NCBI RefSeq assembly: GCF_021462225.1 | Contig: NC_061795.1 | Span: 50,336,880 to 50,400,879, forward strand | DNA from: Girardinichthys multiradiatus | Taxonomy: Eukaryota; Chordata; Actinopteri; Cyprinodontiformes; Goodeidae | DNA length: 64,000 bases | Direction of reading: 5' to 3' | In this document: piece after piece, positions 11,577 through 23,515 of the stretch | Position numbering within the stretch: the first letter of the stretch is position 1 | Layout of the letters: each line of letters starts with the position of its first letter | Notes under the pieces: model-generated | What the model saw: the letters and a program-made list of their open reading frames with translations, nothing else | Told to the model about the DNA's origin: nothing | Databases searched by the model: none | Program-made: the position numbers and the translations under genes

Positions 11577-13090
11577 ATGCCTGATGAGTTGAAAAGGAGA
11601 CGCCGTGGATGCAGAGCAGGAGCTAAGAGAAGAGAGAGAAGGAGGAAGTTCAAACCATCTCTTCCGTCAATTATGATGGGCAATGTGAGATCGTTGGGAA
11701 ACAAGTTGGATGAACTCCAAGCCCTACAAAGGACCCAGCCAGAGTACTGGACATGCAGTATCATGTGTTTTACTGAGACATGGCTGCAGGATCATATCCC
11801 CGACTGCAGCGTCTCTCTGCCGGGCTTTTTAATCATACGAGTAGACAGAGATTTAAAGAGGAGCGGCAAATGTAAAGGAGGTGGATTGGCAGTACTTGTG
11901 AACAACAGATGGTGTAATCCAGGACATGTAACTGTGAAGTGTCATCTCTGCAGTCCAGATATTGAACTGCTGGCAGTAGGTTTTCATCCATATTATTTAC
12001 CCAGAGTTCACCAGGGTTATTTTGACAACAGTTTACATTCCACCTTCCGCTGTTGCCAACACTGCATGTGATGTCATCAGCTCAGTTGTTGCTAAGCTAC
12101 AGACACAAAACCCCAATGCTTTTGTGGCAATTTCTGGTGGTTTTAACCATGCTTCACTCTCTGCTACACTTCCAAAGTTTCAACAGTTTGTCAGCTGCTC
12201 TACCAGAGAAAACAAAACATTGGATTTGTTTTATGCAAATGTCAAGGACTCATACATCTCTACAGCAAGACCTCCTCTAGGCAAATCAGATCACAGTCTT
12301 GTTTTTCTCTGCTCGAAATATAAGCCCCTTGTTCAGAGGCAACCTGTAATAAAGAGGACTGTGAGAAAATGGTCACAGGAAGCTGAAGAAGCTCTGCAAG
12401 GTTGCTTTGAGGCTATAGACTGGGACGCACTGTGCCATCCACATGGAGAGGACATCAATGCCATGACTGAGTGTGTAACCGACTATATAAACTTCTGTGT
12501 GGATAACATTATCCCCACCAGAACCGTGAGATGCTTCCCCAATAACAAACCTTGGATCACCAGTGACCTGAAGGACCTGCTTAACAAGAAAAAAAGAGCC
12601 TTCAGAGAGGGAGACAGAGAATTATTGAGGAGTTTACAGAAGCAACTTAAGGTCACGATAAGAGACAGCAAGGAGGTGTACAAAAATGAAGCTGGAGAGC
12701 AAGCTCCAGCAAAACAATATCAGAGATTTGTGGACAGGAATGAAGAAGATCACGGTTTTCAGGCAGAGGGATGATCGGACCGCTGGAGGTCTGGATAGAG
12801 CCAATGAACTGAACACATTCTTCAATAGGTTCAGTTCAGAAACAAGTTTCGCATCCTCCTCTCCTGCTCACAGCCAAACAGACATTCCACCTTCCTTTGA
12901 CCCACAGGACCCACAGCTGTCCAGTAAAACCTCACATTTTTTATCTTCCACCTCAGCCCTAGACCCTTCTGCTTCTACATGTTTGCCTTCAACCATGTCA
13001 GAAGATGCTGATGCTTCATTTGCTTCCCCCTTTCACCTGTGTCTCAAGAAGTCAAGTGAAGATGCAACTGGAGAGACTGAATCGGAATAA
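11577..13090 (+). pseudogene. Rex1/Babar-like LINE, endonuclease and linker, frameshifted
   Basis: Frame 11577-12071 starts with a basic stretch (KRRRRGCRAGAKRRERRRK), then the endonuclease opening NVRSLGNKLDEL, CFTETWLQDHIPD and KGGGLAVLVNN. A frameshift near 12015 leads to 12022-12774, which has TVYIPPSA, ISGGFNHASL (the usual GDFN motif altered to GGFN), KTLDLFYANVKDSY and LGKSDHSLVFL (catalytic SDH intact). The linker continues in 12686-13090 and 13005-13190 up to NKAAGPDNVSPRVLK, the start of the RT. The altered GDFN and the frame changes mark the endonuclease half as inactive. Confidence 0.78.
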
Positions 13091-13202
13091 GGCTGCAGGT
13101 CCAGATAATGTCAGCCCTAGAGTCCTGAAGGCCTGTGCAGAGCAGCTCTGTGGGATTCTGCAGCAACTCTTCAACCTTAGCCTGGTCTAGAAGAAGGTTC
13201 CG

Positions 13203-14441
13203 GTGTTGTGGAAGACCTCCTGTCTTGTTCCGGTACCAAAGAAAACTCACCCATCAGTCCTCAATGACTATAGACCTGTTGCCCTGACATTTCACATCAA
13301 GAAGGTCCTAGAGAGACTCCTGTTGGCCCACCTGAGTAAGCAAACAATAAACCATCAGGACCCCCTTCAGTTTGCTTATCGCTGTGGAGTTGGAGTTGAA
13401 GATGCCATCATACACCTGCTTCAACCAAACCACTGTCATCTGGACAAAGCCAGCAGCACTGTGAGGATCATGTTCTTTGATTTCTCCAGTGCATTTAATA
13501 CAATCCAACCTGATTTGCTTTGTCAGAAACTCCAGAAGACTCAGGTGGAAGCCTCAACAATCTCCTGGATCAAAGACTACCTGACAAACAGACCACAGTT
13601 TGTGAGACTGAAGGGTTGTGAGTCTAACCAGGTAGTCAGCAGCACAGGAGCACCACAGGGGACTGTACTCTCACCATTCCTTTTCACTCTGTACACCTCA
13701 GACTTCCAGTACAAGACAGACTCCTGTCATCTGCAGAAATATTCGGATGATTCTGCAGTCGTGGGGTGGATCAGAGATGGACAAGAAGCTGAGTACAGGA
13801 AGGTGGTGGACCGCTTTGTGGCATGGTGTGGAAACAATCATCTCATTTTGAACGTGACTAAAACAAAGGAGATTATTTTAGATTTTAAGAGAAACAGGAA
13901 TAAGTCAAAAACTATTTCTATCATGGGAGAAGAAGTGGAGGTGGTGGAGGAGTATAAATACCTCGGTGTTCACCTGGACAACAGACTAGAGTGGAGATGC
14001 AACTGTGAAGCCACCTACAAGAAGGGACAGAGCAGACTGTACTTCTTGAGGAAGCTTAGGTCCTTTGGTGTTTGCAGCAAGATGCTGCATATCTTCTATA
14101 AGTCTGTTGTGGAAAGTGTGATCTCTTCTGCCATCATCTGCTGGGGAAGCAGCATCAGAACCAGGGACTTAAAAAAGCTCAACAAGCTTATAAAAAAAGC
14201 TGGTTCTGTTTTGGGGACTCCTCTAGAACCTCTGGAGATCATTGTGGAAAGACGGATTCTTCATAAAATGAAGAACATTATGGAGAACCCTGAGCATCAT
14301 CTTCATTTGACTGTCCTACAACAACAGAGTGTCTTCACTCAGAGGCTTCTTCAGATCTGCTGTAAGACGGAGCGCCACAGGAGATCCTTCCTGCCTACAG
14401 CCATCAGCATCTACAACGACTCTTTGAAGAAACCTTCATAA
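13203..14441 (+). CDS. Rex1/Babar-like reverse transcriptase, 412-codon open frame
   Basis: This open frame includes the RT fingers and palm: [49 protein letters not shown] with the first catalytic Asp, and STGAPQGTVLSPFLFTLYTS. The catalytic box reads YSDDSAVVGWI near 13740, i.e. YSDD rather than Y/FADD. The C-terminal domain follows (KEIILDFKRN, EYKYLGVHLDNRLEW, LYFLRKLRSFGVC, RRSFLPTAISIYND) and ends normally just before the 3' UTR. The ATG at 13203 is internal and not the natural start, since the upstream RT codons lie in another frame. The length of the open frame suggests fairly recent activity of the family, though not of this copy. Confidence 0.75.
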   Translation: MLWKTSCLVPVPKKTHPSVLNDYRPVALTFHIKKVLERLLLAHLSKQTINHQDPLQFAYRCGVGVEDAIIHLLQPNHCHLDKASSTVRIMFFDFSSAFNTIQPDLLCQKLQKTQVEASTISWIKDYLTNRPQFVRLKGCESNQVVSSTGAPQGTVLSPFLFTLYTSDFQYKTDSCHLQKYSDDSAVVGWIRDGQEAEYRKVVDRFVAWCGNNHLILNVTKTKEIILDFKRNRNKSKTISIMGEEVEVVEEYKYLGVHLDNRLEWRCNCEATYKKGQSRLYFLRKLRSFGVCSKMLHIFYKSVVESVISSAIICWGSSIRTRDLKKLNKLIKKAGSVLGTPLEPLEIIVERRILHKMKNIMENPEHHLHLTVLQQQSVFTQRLLQICCKTERHRRSFLPTAISIYNDSLKKPS

Positions 14442-14515
14442 TATGAGCTATAACAACATTTAATTTCCCTTTGGGATTAATAAAGTATTTTTGAATTGAA
14501 TTGAATTGAATCAGC

Positions 14516-14781
14516 ACACAGCTGGTATGGGAGTGCTGGGGAAGAGCGTCGTGTTTATATAACATCCAGGAGACATTTTGTCGATAGCAGTTAGCAGAAG
14601 TTGCCAAGGTCACATTGGGGCGCCAGATTTAGAAAAACAATAAATGTTGTGGTTCAGGCAGTTGTGAATTTCCAACAACCTTAAGAGTTTTACTGGTATG
14701 TCTCAATTGCGAATCCAAATAGCCAAATTTCTGGTATTTTCTGCAGATCTTTAGTGTACAACTTCTCCAAGATTATATCCT
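14516..14781. other. Short non-coding stretch with a possible retroviral-type primer-binding site
   Basis: On the minus strand 14608-14625 reads TGGCGCCCCAATGTGACC. Its first eight bases equal the start of lysine-tRNA primer-binding sites (TGGCGCCC). An LTR would then be expected just above 14625, but the preceding bases end AAATC rather than CA and I found no matching LTR copy. Nothing else is recognised. Confidence 0.3.
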
Positions 14782-15090
14782 TTAACCTCTGAGTCCAACC
14801 GCTGCCAGGCTGCAATTCTGTTCAAGAATCGTGTCCAGCTTGCGATTCTGCTCTCTTAACATTTCAGTCTGAGTGTTGATCGCTCTACAGACTCCATCTA
14901 ACATCGCAGGCAGCTTTGGAACGCTTTGAACAGCCGCCCATGTTTTGCAAATCACTTGATAAGCCAAGAAACCACCAACTCCAAAAAGCAGAAATCCTGT
15001 TATCAAATGTCCAAATATGTACACATCTTCTACGTCCTCGACTGACATCGTAGTCAGGCACACAATCTTCCACTGCTGCCAAGAATCCAT
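14782..15090 (-). CDS. Unidentified ORF with one predicted membrane span and a C-terminal coiled region
   Basis: The minus-strand ORF has 102 codons. Residues 1-22 are polar. Residues about 26-46 (HLITGFLLFGVGGFLAYQVI) form a strong single transmembrane stretch. Residues 68-93 (AINTQTEMLREQNRKLDTIL) look like a short amphipathic coiled coil. I do not recognise the family. An overlapping minus-strand frame (15370 down to about 15110) ends just upstream and could be the 5' part of the same gene after a frameshift. It lies 157 bp upstream, in its own orientation, of a primer-binding-site-like sequence, so it may belong to a decayed LTR element. It could also be a chance ORF. Confidence 0.3.
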   Translation of the reverse strand: MDSWQQWKIVCLTTMSVEDVEDVYIFGHLITGFLLFGVGGFLAYQVICKTWAAVQSVPKLPAMLDGVCRAINTQTEMLREQNRKLDTILEQNCSLAAVGLRG

Positions 15091-18000
15091 TGTGTTTCCA
15101 GCGAAGAACGTCCCACCTGGACAAGAGGATTTCCTTTACCCTGTCTTCTCGTTGAAATAAATTATACCCATTACGTTGAGAGACCAGCTGATCAAATCCA
15201 TAATTTACAAGTTTGGAAAATATGCAAAGTGAGGCAGAAGCAGGGATCAGCAGGGAGAGAAAACACATGTGTCTTCCACCAAGAACAAGAGAAAAAGCCA
15301 GAGTGTTCGGTGGCGCCATTAAAGAGCTATACAAGTGCAGGCCATTTACCATGAAACAGATTATGGTCACTGTTTATGTGTCTATTTTTAGCACATCTGA
15401 ATGTCAGGTGCAATGTGGCACAACATTACAAACACATCTGTGATACATATCTATCCGGCAATGCCAAATCAAATCAAAGGCTGATATGAAGCAAGTCACA
15501 ATTAGAAGCCATGCCACATCTCCAATCAAAAAACTCCTTTTAACGCTGCCTGTTCTTGCGTCTGGCAAACAACATCACGTTGTAGCGCAACACTATCGTC
15601 TGGATTGCACTGGGGGAGTGCTTCTATATAGCCCAGAAAAGGTGGCTCATATTAAAGTTCCCTGCTGCATGTCTCACAACATATTCACAATGAAAATGGT
15701 GGAAAAGACAGATTAAACAGGGTGGCTGCAGACATGGGCCAAACCAATTCAAAGCTATTAATCACGAGCAACTTGAGGAATGCATTTTATTTAAATTCTT
15801 AAATAAAAAGAAAAACACCACGACTGAAACAAACAAACAAAACTGAACATTAACAGCCACCAGGGAACATAATACCATATTGGAGTCTGTTAAGGACATT
15901 GAAGGAAACAAACTGAAAAATTTTTGTTTTTTATTTTCTTCAATGACCCCTCCAATCTACCTTCTGGGATTCTACAAACACTGACCTGTCTGCCTGTCTG
16001 TCATGCGGGTCAGAGAAGTGTAGGGCTGCAGCTGTTGGCCGTGCGATCCACACTGCATGGTGGCAAAGTGGAGTAGGAGGAGCGAGGGGCAAGGCGGGAC
16101 CTTGTGTGTGCCATCGGCCAGTGGAGGGCCAGAACACTCAAATAAATGCCAATCAAATATGGGTACATTTTATTTTTAAATATTGATGATTGAAGAAGAA
16201 AATTGGGGTGAAGCCAGAGGTTGCGCTAGACTTTTTCATTTTGACTGACAGGGTCATAAAAATCCTGCCATAAACCATATTTACCCTTCACTTTTTTTTG
16301 TAAAATGACAATAATTAAACAATCAGTAGAATTCATTTTCATTTATTTTAATTAATATTCAGTCAAAACAAGCTGAACAGAGAATCCACATCAACCAGAT
16401 GAATACATGTAACTTTTTCTCTGCAGTGACAAAAAACACTGACTGTGGTCCCAGTAACTAGATATAAACAATTCACCTAAAATATGAACAGATCACCTGC
16501 TGTGGCCTGAATGCACAGTCTCACATCTTCCTCCTGGCCCACATTGACCTGAATAGCACAGCCGCACATGTTTGTTCTTCATCCACCACTGGATCAGTCT
16601 CTGTTTATTCACCTCTGTTATCAACACCATCGTCGTTTTTGGGTTTTTTGTAGATATTTCGGAGTGAAACCAACAAATTCATGCATCAAGTGAGAAGACA
16701 GCTAATTAATATGCTGCCTCACCACCAAGAGGTCAGGGTGTAGACTGCAATCTGTCAAAATAACAGATGTCCCTTAGATTTTTCTGTCACCGTTTCAAAA
16801 ATAAAAAATATTTGGCTAATGCGACCCTTGGCTCCAGCAGAGAGGGCCCTTTTCTCATCCAGGGCAAAAGAGCAGGTGCTTGAGCACCACTATGGCATCG
16901 GTGTACGTGCCTGTAGCAAAGGCAAAATCCTCATTTAATGAGGGCGGTCTACACCATTGTTGCACCTGTTTTAGTAACAAGCCCACTAATAGCATATTAA
17001 ATTGTTTTAACAAACACAATTTAGCGTTTCTTATTTGGAATCCTAGTAGATCAGGCCCTCTGAAGGCTGACATAATTAACATCCAACACTTAAACCTAAC
17101 TTAAACAGATGGAAAGCAGCTTGGAATATCAGGAAAATATCACTATTATGGGATACTATTGTTTGAAAGAACATGATGTATTTTGACCTGAAAAGGTTTA
17201 GTGTTACTATATAATATCATCTAGTTGGCCATTTGAAGTGGGCAGGGCAGCAGAAAGCTCTTGTCATGTCCTGAAAAGTTTAATAGTAGGTTCACGCAAC
17301 AACATTCAAGCATTGGAATAAAGAAGTTACTCTAAACACATTTTTAAATCATCATCGCATGCTGTATGTCCTGTCTTGAAGTCCATTTTTTACCTCCTGG
17401 GTATTTTTGCCTGATTTGTGTTACTGATGCAGTCATACTAAAAGCTTTAAGCTGACCTGCATTTTGTTTATGTGCAGTTCTTCTCCACATGTTTACTGAT
17501 CCCTTTTATCTGTGGAGCTCTGCTGGTCCTTAAAGTTTTTATATGTTGTTTTTTGTGGTAATGATGTTAGAGTAAACACAACGGGAAGCATTGTGCAACA
17601 ATAGTGCATTGGTTTGTATTTAATCCTTTTATTTTATAGTACTGCAAGCAGTAGAAGGATCTTATGCACAACACACATCATATGAGCAATGAAGTAAAAC
17701 CCCAAAGGGCACTTTTAAGTGAATAAGATAATTGTTTTCTAAGTGAACAATAGGTGCACACAGTGAAAAGCAATTGATTTCTACTAATTTATTCCTTAAC
17801 ACCATGCAGTGTAGTTATGACAGTTGGAAGCACAGTATGAGCAAGAAGAATACTTTTCAGCAGATGGGAAGACAAATCACCACTGTCTCTCCTCTGAAGG
17901 CAACACGGTTTGTCTTCAAAGGTTTGAGTCGATCAGGGAAAAAAAATCTCCAAAGAGACCAATTTTCATGTCAAGTCAAATGAAACATAAAGACTTAAGA

Positions 18001-19351
18001 ATGAACAGGATTTCATTCAGCAGCCAAATGTACACTGGTTCTGCACTCCAGGTTGTATGAGCAAAAGACCCCCACACAGCTTACATGACAAACACGGTAA
18101 CCATAGCATGGTGGATGAATCTCCAAATCACAGCTGCATGCACAGTAAGAATTGAATTGAACATTGAAACACCTGAATGTATTGAGGCTAAAGGATGTTT
18201 GAAAAGGTGATTTAAATTCCAGGAAGTCAGCTAAACAAATACGATCCACTTAGATCACTCCTCAAATTACTGCAGCAAAGGATCCACATCCAAAATCCAT
18301 GAAGAACACAAGCAAACATCTCCTTGATCAGACCCACATGCTCTGAGCTCCTTATTATAGCCAATTATACTGAGTGATTTGTAGCTTTTCACCAAGTTTT
18401 TCATCAAGTATTTTAGTTGATTTTGAGCTACACACTAATAGGTTTTCTATCCCGATTCAAAGAGAAAAAACTGAACTGGTTTAAATATCAACAAATCTGG
18501 TGAAGCAGAGTCAGAATATTTAACATCAGGAACAAAATGTCTCATTTTACAGATAATATAATTGATCTCGAATCCAACAAAAAACGAACCAAACTTTACA
18601 GATTATGTTTACAAATATATGTTATTTCAGTCTGAAGATGACATACTGAAAGCTCCTGTCATGGTCCTGACTTGTTTGGGTTTTGTGTTGTGTTGTGTGT
18701 ATTTTCACCATTTCTTAGCTATTTATTTTGTTCTTTATGTCTTGCTTTTATAACTTTATTTCTCTGTGTTTCATCACCTCAAGCTTGCTAAGCAGGAGGG
18801 AGTTCTGCTAAATCAGTGACTCAATCAGCTGAGATTCTAACTGGCCTAAAAAACCTCAGGTTGACTGAATTGTGTTTAAACTGAATCAAATTGGTCACTA
18901 GTATAGGCTCAGAGTGTTTCTATTGCAACATAGTGAAAGCTGTGTTTTTTCTACTTTTTAAAGAAAATGATATATTTGTTTCACTGAAAATTGCTGTTTA
19001 TGAAAACAAGAAAATTATTGTTTGAATAAAATATAATCACAAGCTCTGCAAAAATCTAAGATGCAACGATAAATATTTAAGTATGAAGCAAGTCAAACCC
19101 TCAGGATATGTTCAACTAAGGTTAAATCTTAAACACGTCTGAACAAGTTTCTTTGCTTTTAAACATTAAATAATAATTTATTCGATTCAGACTTTTGCGG
19201 GATGGATCTACTGCAGTGAGGATATAAAGGAAAACATCATCCTTCCTCCAGACCAGAGGACATCTCAAAGTACATCAGGTATGGCTGTCCAGCTAAATCC
19301 AATAAATGCTCAATTCTCCTTAGAGAGCCTAAATACAACCATTTCTCCTAC
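15091..19351. other. Intronic non-coding DNA, no gene
   Basis: Probably the 5' part of the cdh13 intron that follows the exon at 19352-19496. ORFs in this stretch (for example 15213-15443, 16855-17104, 17774-18060, 18562-18753) lack motifs and splice context. I recognise no transposon here; any that exist must be old. Confidence 0.5.
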
Positions 19352-19496
19352 CTGTAGGGGATCCCTCGAGCACCTCTCCTGTGTAACGTGATTCTTTGAA
19401 GATGGGCCGGTTGTCATTTTGGTCAATGACAGTGATCACAAGTATGGCAGGTCCCTCAATGACATTCCCAGCAAAGTCTGTGGTAGAAACCTCCAG
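19352..19496 (-). CDS. Cadherin exon, end of EC1 and start of EC2 (probable T-cadherin)
   Basis: The exon is 145 nt, flanked on the minus strand by an acceptor (..CACAG|CTGGAG) and a donor (..CCTACAG|GTAGGAG). It encodes [16 protein letters not shown], then [16 protein letters not shown] and [14 protein letters not shown] is the calcium-binding linker between adjacent extracellular cadherin repeats, so the exon spans the EC1-EC2 boundary. The size of 145 nt and the phase-1 end match the corresponding exon of classical cadherins. TTD..G..(L/I)[14 protein letters not shown](K/R)E and EGSPTG resemble vertebrate cadherin-13 more than N- or E-cadherin, by memory comparison. T-cadherin is a GPI-anchored cell-surface adhesion and adiponectin-binding receptor in mammals. 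Reading frame is intact. Confidence 0.82.
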
Positions 19497-20261
19497 CTGT
19501 GTGGATGAAAAAATAAATGGATTTTATTTTTAAAGTAAAAAAAAAAACGTTTTACTGTAATATCTTTCATTTGCAGCGATCTCTGAACAACTGGAAATAA
19601 ACTGATGTGCCTCGGTGCATCCCCCCCAAAAAGACTTGCCACCGGCTCTCTAATAAATACAGTTTAAAAGTTTAAAAATAGCATGACAATCAATTAACAG
19701 CGGCTTCCTGTGTCAATGACAGGGATGGCTGCTTGATGGAGGGTAAATGCTGACGGGAACATCAAACACAGCTGCATTTGTTCTGTCTTTGGTGCCAGAG
19801 GTTGTCGGATGCTACAAATAAAAAACTGATTTTTCTGATGTATTAGAAATCTCTGTACACAAAGAATTAGGCTGCATGTTTTTGGGTAGTATTTACTATT
19901 TGTCAGAAAAAGTCTAACATTAAAAGAAATATTCAGGAGAGGTGTGAAGACAGAGCATCTTAGGAGCTTCAAATGGCTCCTGAGAAATCTCTGGCTTCCT
20001 GGAGTCTGTTTGAAGCCTCTCAGCTTTTTAGAAACCCCCCATCTTGTCTACTAGAAATGAATCTTCAAAAATAAAAGGATTCTCCATTATGGCAGCAGAG
20101 AAATAAAATCTAAGCTAGAGGAGAAACAAAGGCATCTGGAAGGAAACAATCTTCTCCAGCAGGAGCTATTTGGTGCTACTGAGACCTGTTTTATGTATTT
20201 ATTAATAAACTGATGTGTGAGCCTTCCTTACTTCCTTCCAGCCATAATTTGCAACATAAAA

Positions 20262-20470
20262 CTAAACTTAATTCAATTTATTAATATTGTGCCAATTCAC
20301 AATACCTCAAAGACAAAGAGATCCAAATCGTACCTCATTATACAGAACCCAAATTTAATTGAAATCAAGCCAAATTATTTGAGTAAATCCAATCATATAC
20401 TCTGATGCAGATCAAATTACATGCAGTCAATTTCATCAAACTATAATGCAAACTGTTGAATTCAGTTGAT
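20262..20470 (-). repeat. Decayed L2-type 3' end
   Basis: The plus strand reads AATTCAATTTATT..GCCAATTCACAA. This is the reverse complement of the L2 3' end seen intact at 5118-5156 (TTGTGAATTGGCGC..TGAATTGAATT). The sequence beyond about 20310 is too diverged to place. The copy is old. Confidence 0.5.
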
Positions 20471-21094
20471 GATGAAATGCTAAATGGTAGAAGGTTCTGT
20501 AAGAAAGCCCAGCTGATTGGACCGAGTCACTGAATTAACTTGCAGTAACCTCTCATCCTGAGCAAGCTAGCAAGCACAATGAAAAACACAATCTTCATCC
20601 CAGGTTTTATAACCATAAGGCTTCATAAAAGGAACGTATTATAAAATTAAAATGAGCATGTAGTTTCCTGCCTCCCTCACCTTGTCAACTCTTCTACTGT
20701 TGGCCTTCATCACAAATTAATGCATTCAGTTTCCCCATCCATGTTGTATTTCTAGTCAGTCTCCTGCTTCACCTCTGGGACCACGCCAGCTTAGCAGAGC
20801 TAGAGGAAACATGCACAACACCCCTTCAACAAACAAGCAGCTATTAACCCAGAGCGAGAAAATCTTGTCCTGTTTAGTAAGCAAACCCATTTTCTCTGTT
20901 TCATTTGAATCTTGATTTTTTTTCCTCCTGAACAGCAGAAATAGCAATGAAAGCCAGTCTAAGTGATATAAGTTAATATAAACAGTTAAATCTATGAAGT
21001 CAAAATTAAGCATAATAACAATTTAAACAATCCTGTGCATTCTCAGTCAGATAAATCATCTTTTCCTTGGACAAATGAACCACACATTTTACAC
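20471..21094. other. Intronic, nothing recognised
   Basis: AT-rich sequence without motifs. The minus-strand ORF at 20756-21013 is Leu/Phe-rich and has no support. Confidence 0.5.
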
Positions 21095-21420
21095 TGAGTT
21101 TGGTTCGTTGTGACTTTTAACATGCAGTACACATGTTGTTTCTCCAAGCACATCAAATGTGGGGAATTTTGCTCCATGTTGGGTAGGTGGCCTCATAAAG
21201 GGCATCCATGGTCTGGAACTGATATTTGTTTCTGTAAACCTCCCATCCATCCTCAAAGGTTTTCAGTGGAGTTTAGATCAGGAAAACATACAGAATGATT
21301 CCAAAATGGGACATTATTCTCCTGGAACAACTCTATTATGAGGGCTGTGTGAACCGCAGTGTTATTTTGCTGAATGACAGATTATTTTTCTTTTCTCCCA
21401 CAGATGCTGTTTTAAGGCTG
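21095..21420 (-). pseudogene. Relic of a Tc1-like transposase, C-terminal third
   Basis: Reading the minus strand from about 21395, the translation gives QQNNTAVHTA, LFQENNVPFW and then CFPDLNSTENLWGWM. This corresponds to the Tc1 block around the second catalytic Asp (QQDNAAVHTA in related elements, here Asp changed to Asn) and the catalytic Glu (SPDLNPIENLWGWM). Stops and shifts follow. No terminal inverted repeats were found. This is a third Tc1 lineage, distinct from those at 36.7/55 kb and 48.6 kb. Confidence 0.7.
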
Positions 21421-23464
21421 CAGTCAGCATCAGCAAGGCTACGTTGGACTCAGGATCTGCCTGTGTCTTCATGGACAGCCTGTCTGATCCTCCAGTCAAG
21501 CTAAAGAAAATATAGTGTTTTGTTTGCCTGTATCATCACAGGTCATAAAAGTGAGAATAGGCTTTAGACAAAGACAGAAAATCATATTTTTGTGCTGACT
21601 TTTACTTTTTAAGGCTAATGGTCTTTAATTTGTGATCAGTTGACAAACAGCCTGTTTGGGTTTAAATGTAATAATTTAAGGGCTGAAGTCCTGCATTTTC
21701 AATACACATGAAACAAATGGATCATTGATTACCACCACTGCAGAATTTGATAACATGCTGATGAGGTCATTCAATCAGCTCTTTTGGACCAGGGACACAT
21801 GTAAAACATGCAGGACTCTGTCCCTCAGGAGATGGAATTTGACAGTACTTTAGTAGAGGCCGCAGGGTTTCAAACTAAAATCCTCAAGCTGCAGGAACAC
21901 CTTAACTTTCTGAACATGAACAGTTCTCACCGTTCTCCAACATCCCAAATATAGCTTATGAATCTGGGTCTGTAATGTATAGTATTTGCTGGCAAAAATG
22001 TAAAAGGTTGAACTGAACTAAACAGCTGTGAGTGCCTAAACTGCAAACTGAACCGAGCCAAACCCATAGCAGAGTATAGCTGCATATTCCACATAGAGCA
22101 GGACATACAGCGTAGGGTTCATTTGAACTGTCCGACAAACAGCAAAGTGTGTCAAATGTGCCACATAAAGCCCTAAAAAATCCATAGTGTTAAATTAATT
22201 GAGTCACTTTGAGATGATTGCCATCATTTTATGAAGGTTTTCTTAGCAGTGTTATCAAAGCTAATGTCCCTGAAACGTTACTTTAAGTTTTACGAGCTAA
22301 CGGTAAGTGCAACACATTTAAACACAGCGAGTCATTACAGGCTACAGATGGGAATAATAACAACCTGCATCCCAAAGTGCACTTCACAGGTTTTCTTGCA
22401 AGCTTTTCAGCTTTTTGCTGACAGTTACCAAAAAGTGTTAACAGATTGTCTAAATCCGATCTGCAGATATGGCTGCATTAATGAAATCAGCAGTTTTTGC
22501 TGATAAGCATGCACCATGTAATCATTTCATGAGCTTCCATCTACAGCTAAAGAGGTCTCTCCATTCCCATTCCTTCATTATTGTCTATGCAAAGCTTCAT
22601 TAGACTGTTTGTCTTCTATGCCTAGCATCACATTAAGTGTTTCTTTTTCCTATCATCAGTATGCAACACCTTATGAGCCCTTCTCTATCACTGAGGTCAT
22701 CCTTCTTCTCTCGCTTCATCTCAATCCCCTGACTTTGTCTTTGTTTTACCTCACTGTTACCATGGTGAATTAACCATATATTTTAATGGCTAAGATGACA
22801 CACAGTCAGATGAACAAAGAGTATTAGGTGTAGGAAGCCTATTACTTTGATATATCATCTCATCTTTCTTCACTTGTTCCACCGTGAGAATATACCTACG
22901 GAGGCTCTTAATGACAGCGGCGATTTTCCATTCGGTCTACTTCCAGCAGAAACGCTGACTCCTAACCACTGATGTTCTGAGCCCACTCACAGTGAGACTC
23001 ACTATGACTTAATTACCCAGTTTGGTGTCTGCATGGAAAAAGTTGTTCTATGCATCAGTACATCTTTAACCATGCAGATACAAAACTGGATAATAACAAG
23101 CTGAGTTCACTAATACAGATTTTTACACATAGATTTAGTTTTTTTTACAAAACAATTTGATGAAGACCTCAGCTGAACCAAGCATCACTTCTACATTGAT
23201 GACAGTTAAAGCGGTTGGTGGTTCAGTTTCTCTGGATGACTGACATCCTTTACATAATGAGTTTTGAATTTATTCTTCCTGGATGAAGGCAGCAGCTCCC
23301 GAGGTGAAGGACACAAGGTTTGAAAACAATTTTGTTCCAGCAGCCATCACTGAAATGTTACATCCTGACCAAACTGTAATAACCCACTTCTACACCCAGT
23401 TTTATGTAGTTATACTTTTTGTTATTATTTATTTGTTACCTGTGGTGTCTATATTAAAATGTGT
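21421..23464. other. Intronic, no gene or transposon recognised
   Basis: Short ORFs (21295-21504, 21956-22138, 22231-22503, 23283-23486) show no motifs, and none has splice sites that would join the cadherin frame. Confidence 0.5.
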
Positions 23465-23480
23465 AACCCTAACCCTAACC
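23465..23480. repeat. Very short telomere-type repeat
   Basis: AACCCTAACCCTAACC, under three units of the vertebrate telomere repeat. This is too short to show a chromosome fusion and may be chance or repair filler. Confidence 0.6.
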
Positions 23481-23515
23481 TGGTAAAGTTTACCCAATAA
23501 AGTGGCCAGTGAGTG

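Larger units (their letters stand above)
11571..14515 (+). mobile_element. Rex1/Babar-like LINE, nearly complete
   Basis: A 2.9-kb non-LTR element runs from a basic N-terminus through endonuclease, RT and C-terminal domain. A short 3' UTR (TTTCCCTTTGGGATTAATAA) ends in a (TTGAA)n tail at about 14492-14512. It resembles Rex1 in overall protein layout and in the endonuclease opening (PSIMMGNVRSLGNKLDEL), but differs clearly in RT sequence and in its 3' end. I therefore place it in the Rex1/Babar-L2 group rather than in Rex1 itself. The last third of the protein is open for 412 codons, so this is one of the younger LINE copies here. Confidence 0.8.

Noticed and set aside
23465..23480. Telomere-type repeat as sign of an ancient chromosome fusion
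   Set aside because: Under three units, which is well within chance for AT-rich DNA.
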